From Spongospora subterranea f. sp. subterranea (Eukaryota > Endomyxa: Phytomyxea > Phytomyxea > Plasmodiophorida), in assembly GCA_049724395.1 (NCBI GenBank), contig JAUGWO010000156.1, positions 147,587 through 211,586 on the forward strand: a stretch of DNA of 64,000 bases, in the 5' to 3' direction. Position numbers and translations under genes: made by a program. Of the stretch, positions 63,777 to 64,000 are shown piece by piece. The notes beneath the pieces are model-generated. The model saw nothing but the letters and a program-made list of their open reading frames with translations, ran no database searches and was not told the DNA's origin. How positions within the stretch are numbered: position 1 is the first letter of the stretch; the number at the start of each line of letters is the position of its first letter.

Positions 63777-63802
63777 GTTATGGCCGAAAATTCGGCCATA
63801 AC
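63777..63802. repeat. 26-bp palindrome, right of the YqaJ gene
   Basis: GTTATGGCCGAA, AA, TTCGGCCATAAC: perfect 12-bp arms. It begins at the base right after the TGA of the YqaJ gene, so it lies in the 3' untranslated part and could also act on transcript ends. Confidence 0.92.
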
Positions 63803-64000
63803 ACTCAATTCCGTGACAGATTTTTGCGTCGAAACCCTCATTTTCAACTCGTTGTTTCTTGTCGGCCAGGCACAATAAAAATGTCATTTTTTAAGGATGA
63901 ATTCGTTGTCTTCTGAACTACAACCTCTATATAAGGTGAAATAGTGAACAATGGCCAGAAAACTAGTAAAATTGTTGTGAAACCTTATGGCCGATAATTC
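63803..64000. other. right edge, non-coding
   Basis: No coding frame. It ends in TTATGGCCGATAATTC, a third copy of the palindrome interrupted by the end of the window. Confidence 0.6.

Overview
This window is nuclear DNA from a compact, intron-containing eukaryote. Genes sit roughly every 1.5-2 kb on both strands. Most are broken by very short introns of about 35-60 nt with GT..AG ends, and reading frames across them join cleanly in recognisable families. The gene set is plainly eukaryotic: Bub3, an EB1-type plus-end protein, YKT6, SNRNP27, DGAT2, a small TIM chaperone, a BEACH-WD40 FAN homologue, a TBC Rab-GAP and a RAP-domain protein. It suggests a unicellular opisthokont or fungus-related protist. 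The exact lineage cannot be fixed from the sequence. The standard genetic code fits throughout.

Layout. 1-16.7 kb: an Adp1-like EGF/ABC transporter (cut by the left edge), a Sel1-repeat protein, a secreted pepsin-type protease, a membrane-anchored glycosyltransferase-like protein, a stand-alone aspartate carbamoyltransferase and a DGAT2 acyltransferase, with several weak multi-exon genes between. 17.4-27 kb: a two-Myb protein, a small TIM, an NT-C2 coiled-coil protein, EB1, Bub3 and a RAP-domain protein. EB1 and Bub3 lie next to each other on the minus strand, and both act in mitosis. 27.5-35.3 kb: a long FAN/NSMAF-type BEACH-WD40 gene, a protein carrying a recent internal 288-bp duplication, and the tri-snRNP protein SNRNP27. 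36.3-48.8 kb: an inverted duplication with a nested hairpin, a gene pair whose start codons are 3 bp apart (YKT6 and an unknown), a degenerate kinase-like protein with a possible C2 region, an ARM-TBC-EF-hand fusion, and a double-GAF protein.

49.4-64 kb is a repeat-rich island. It holds a 1.2-kb near-perfect palindrome, a broken mariner-like transposon, a broken Ty1/copia fossil, a Ty3/gypsy fossil, a possible hAT fragment and, at the right edge, a 2.2-kb gene that joins a YqaJ-type nuclease domain to a piggyBac-like cysteine-rich tail. That last gene is bracketed by repeated GTTATGGCCGA palindromes and is the best candidate here for an undescribed mobile system. One ordinary gene, a Dot5/BCP-type peroxiredoxin, survives inside the island.

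Splice structures were worked out by eye from reading-frame continuity, so outer gene limits are usually better supported than individual exon borders.
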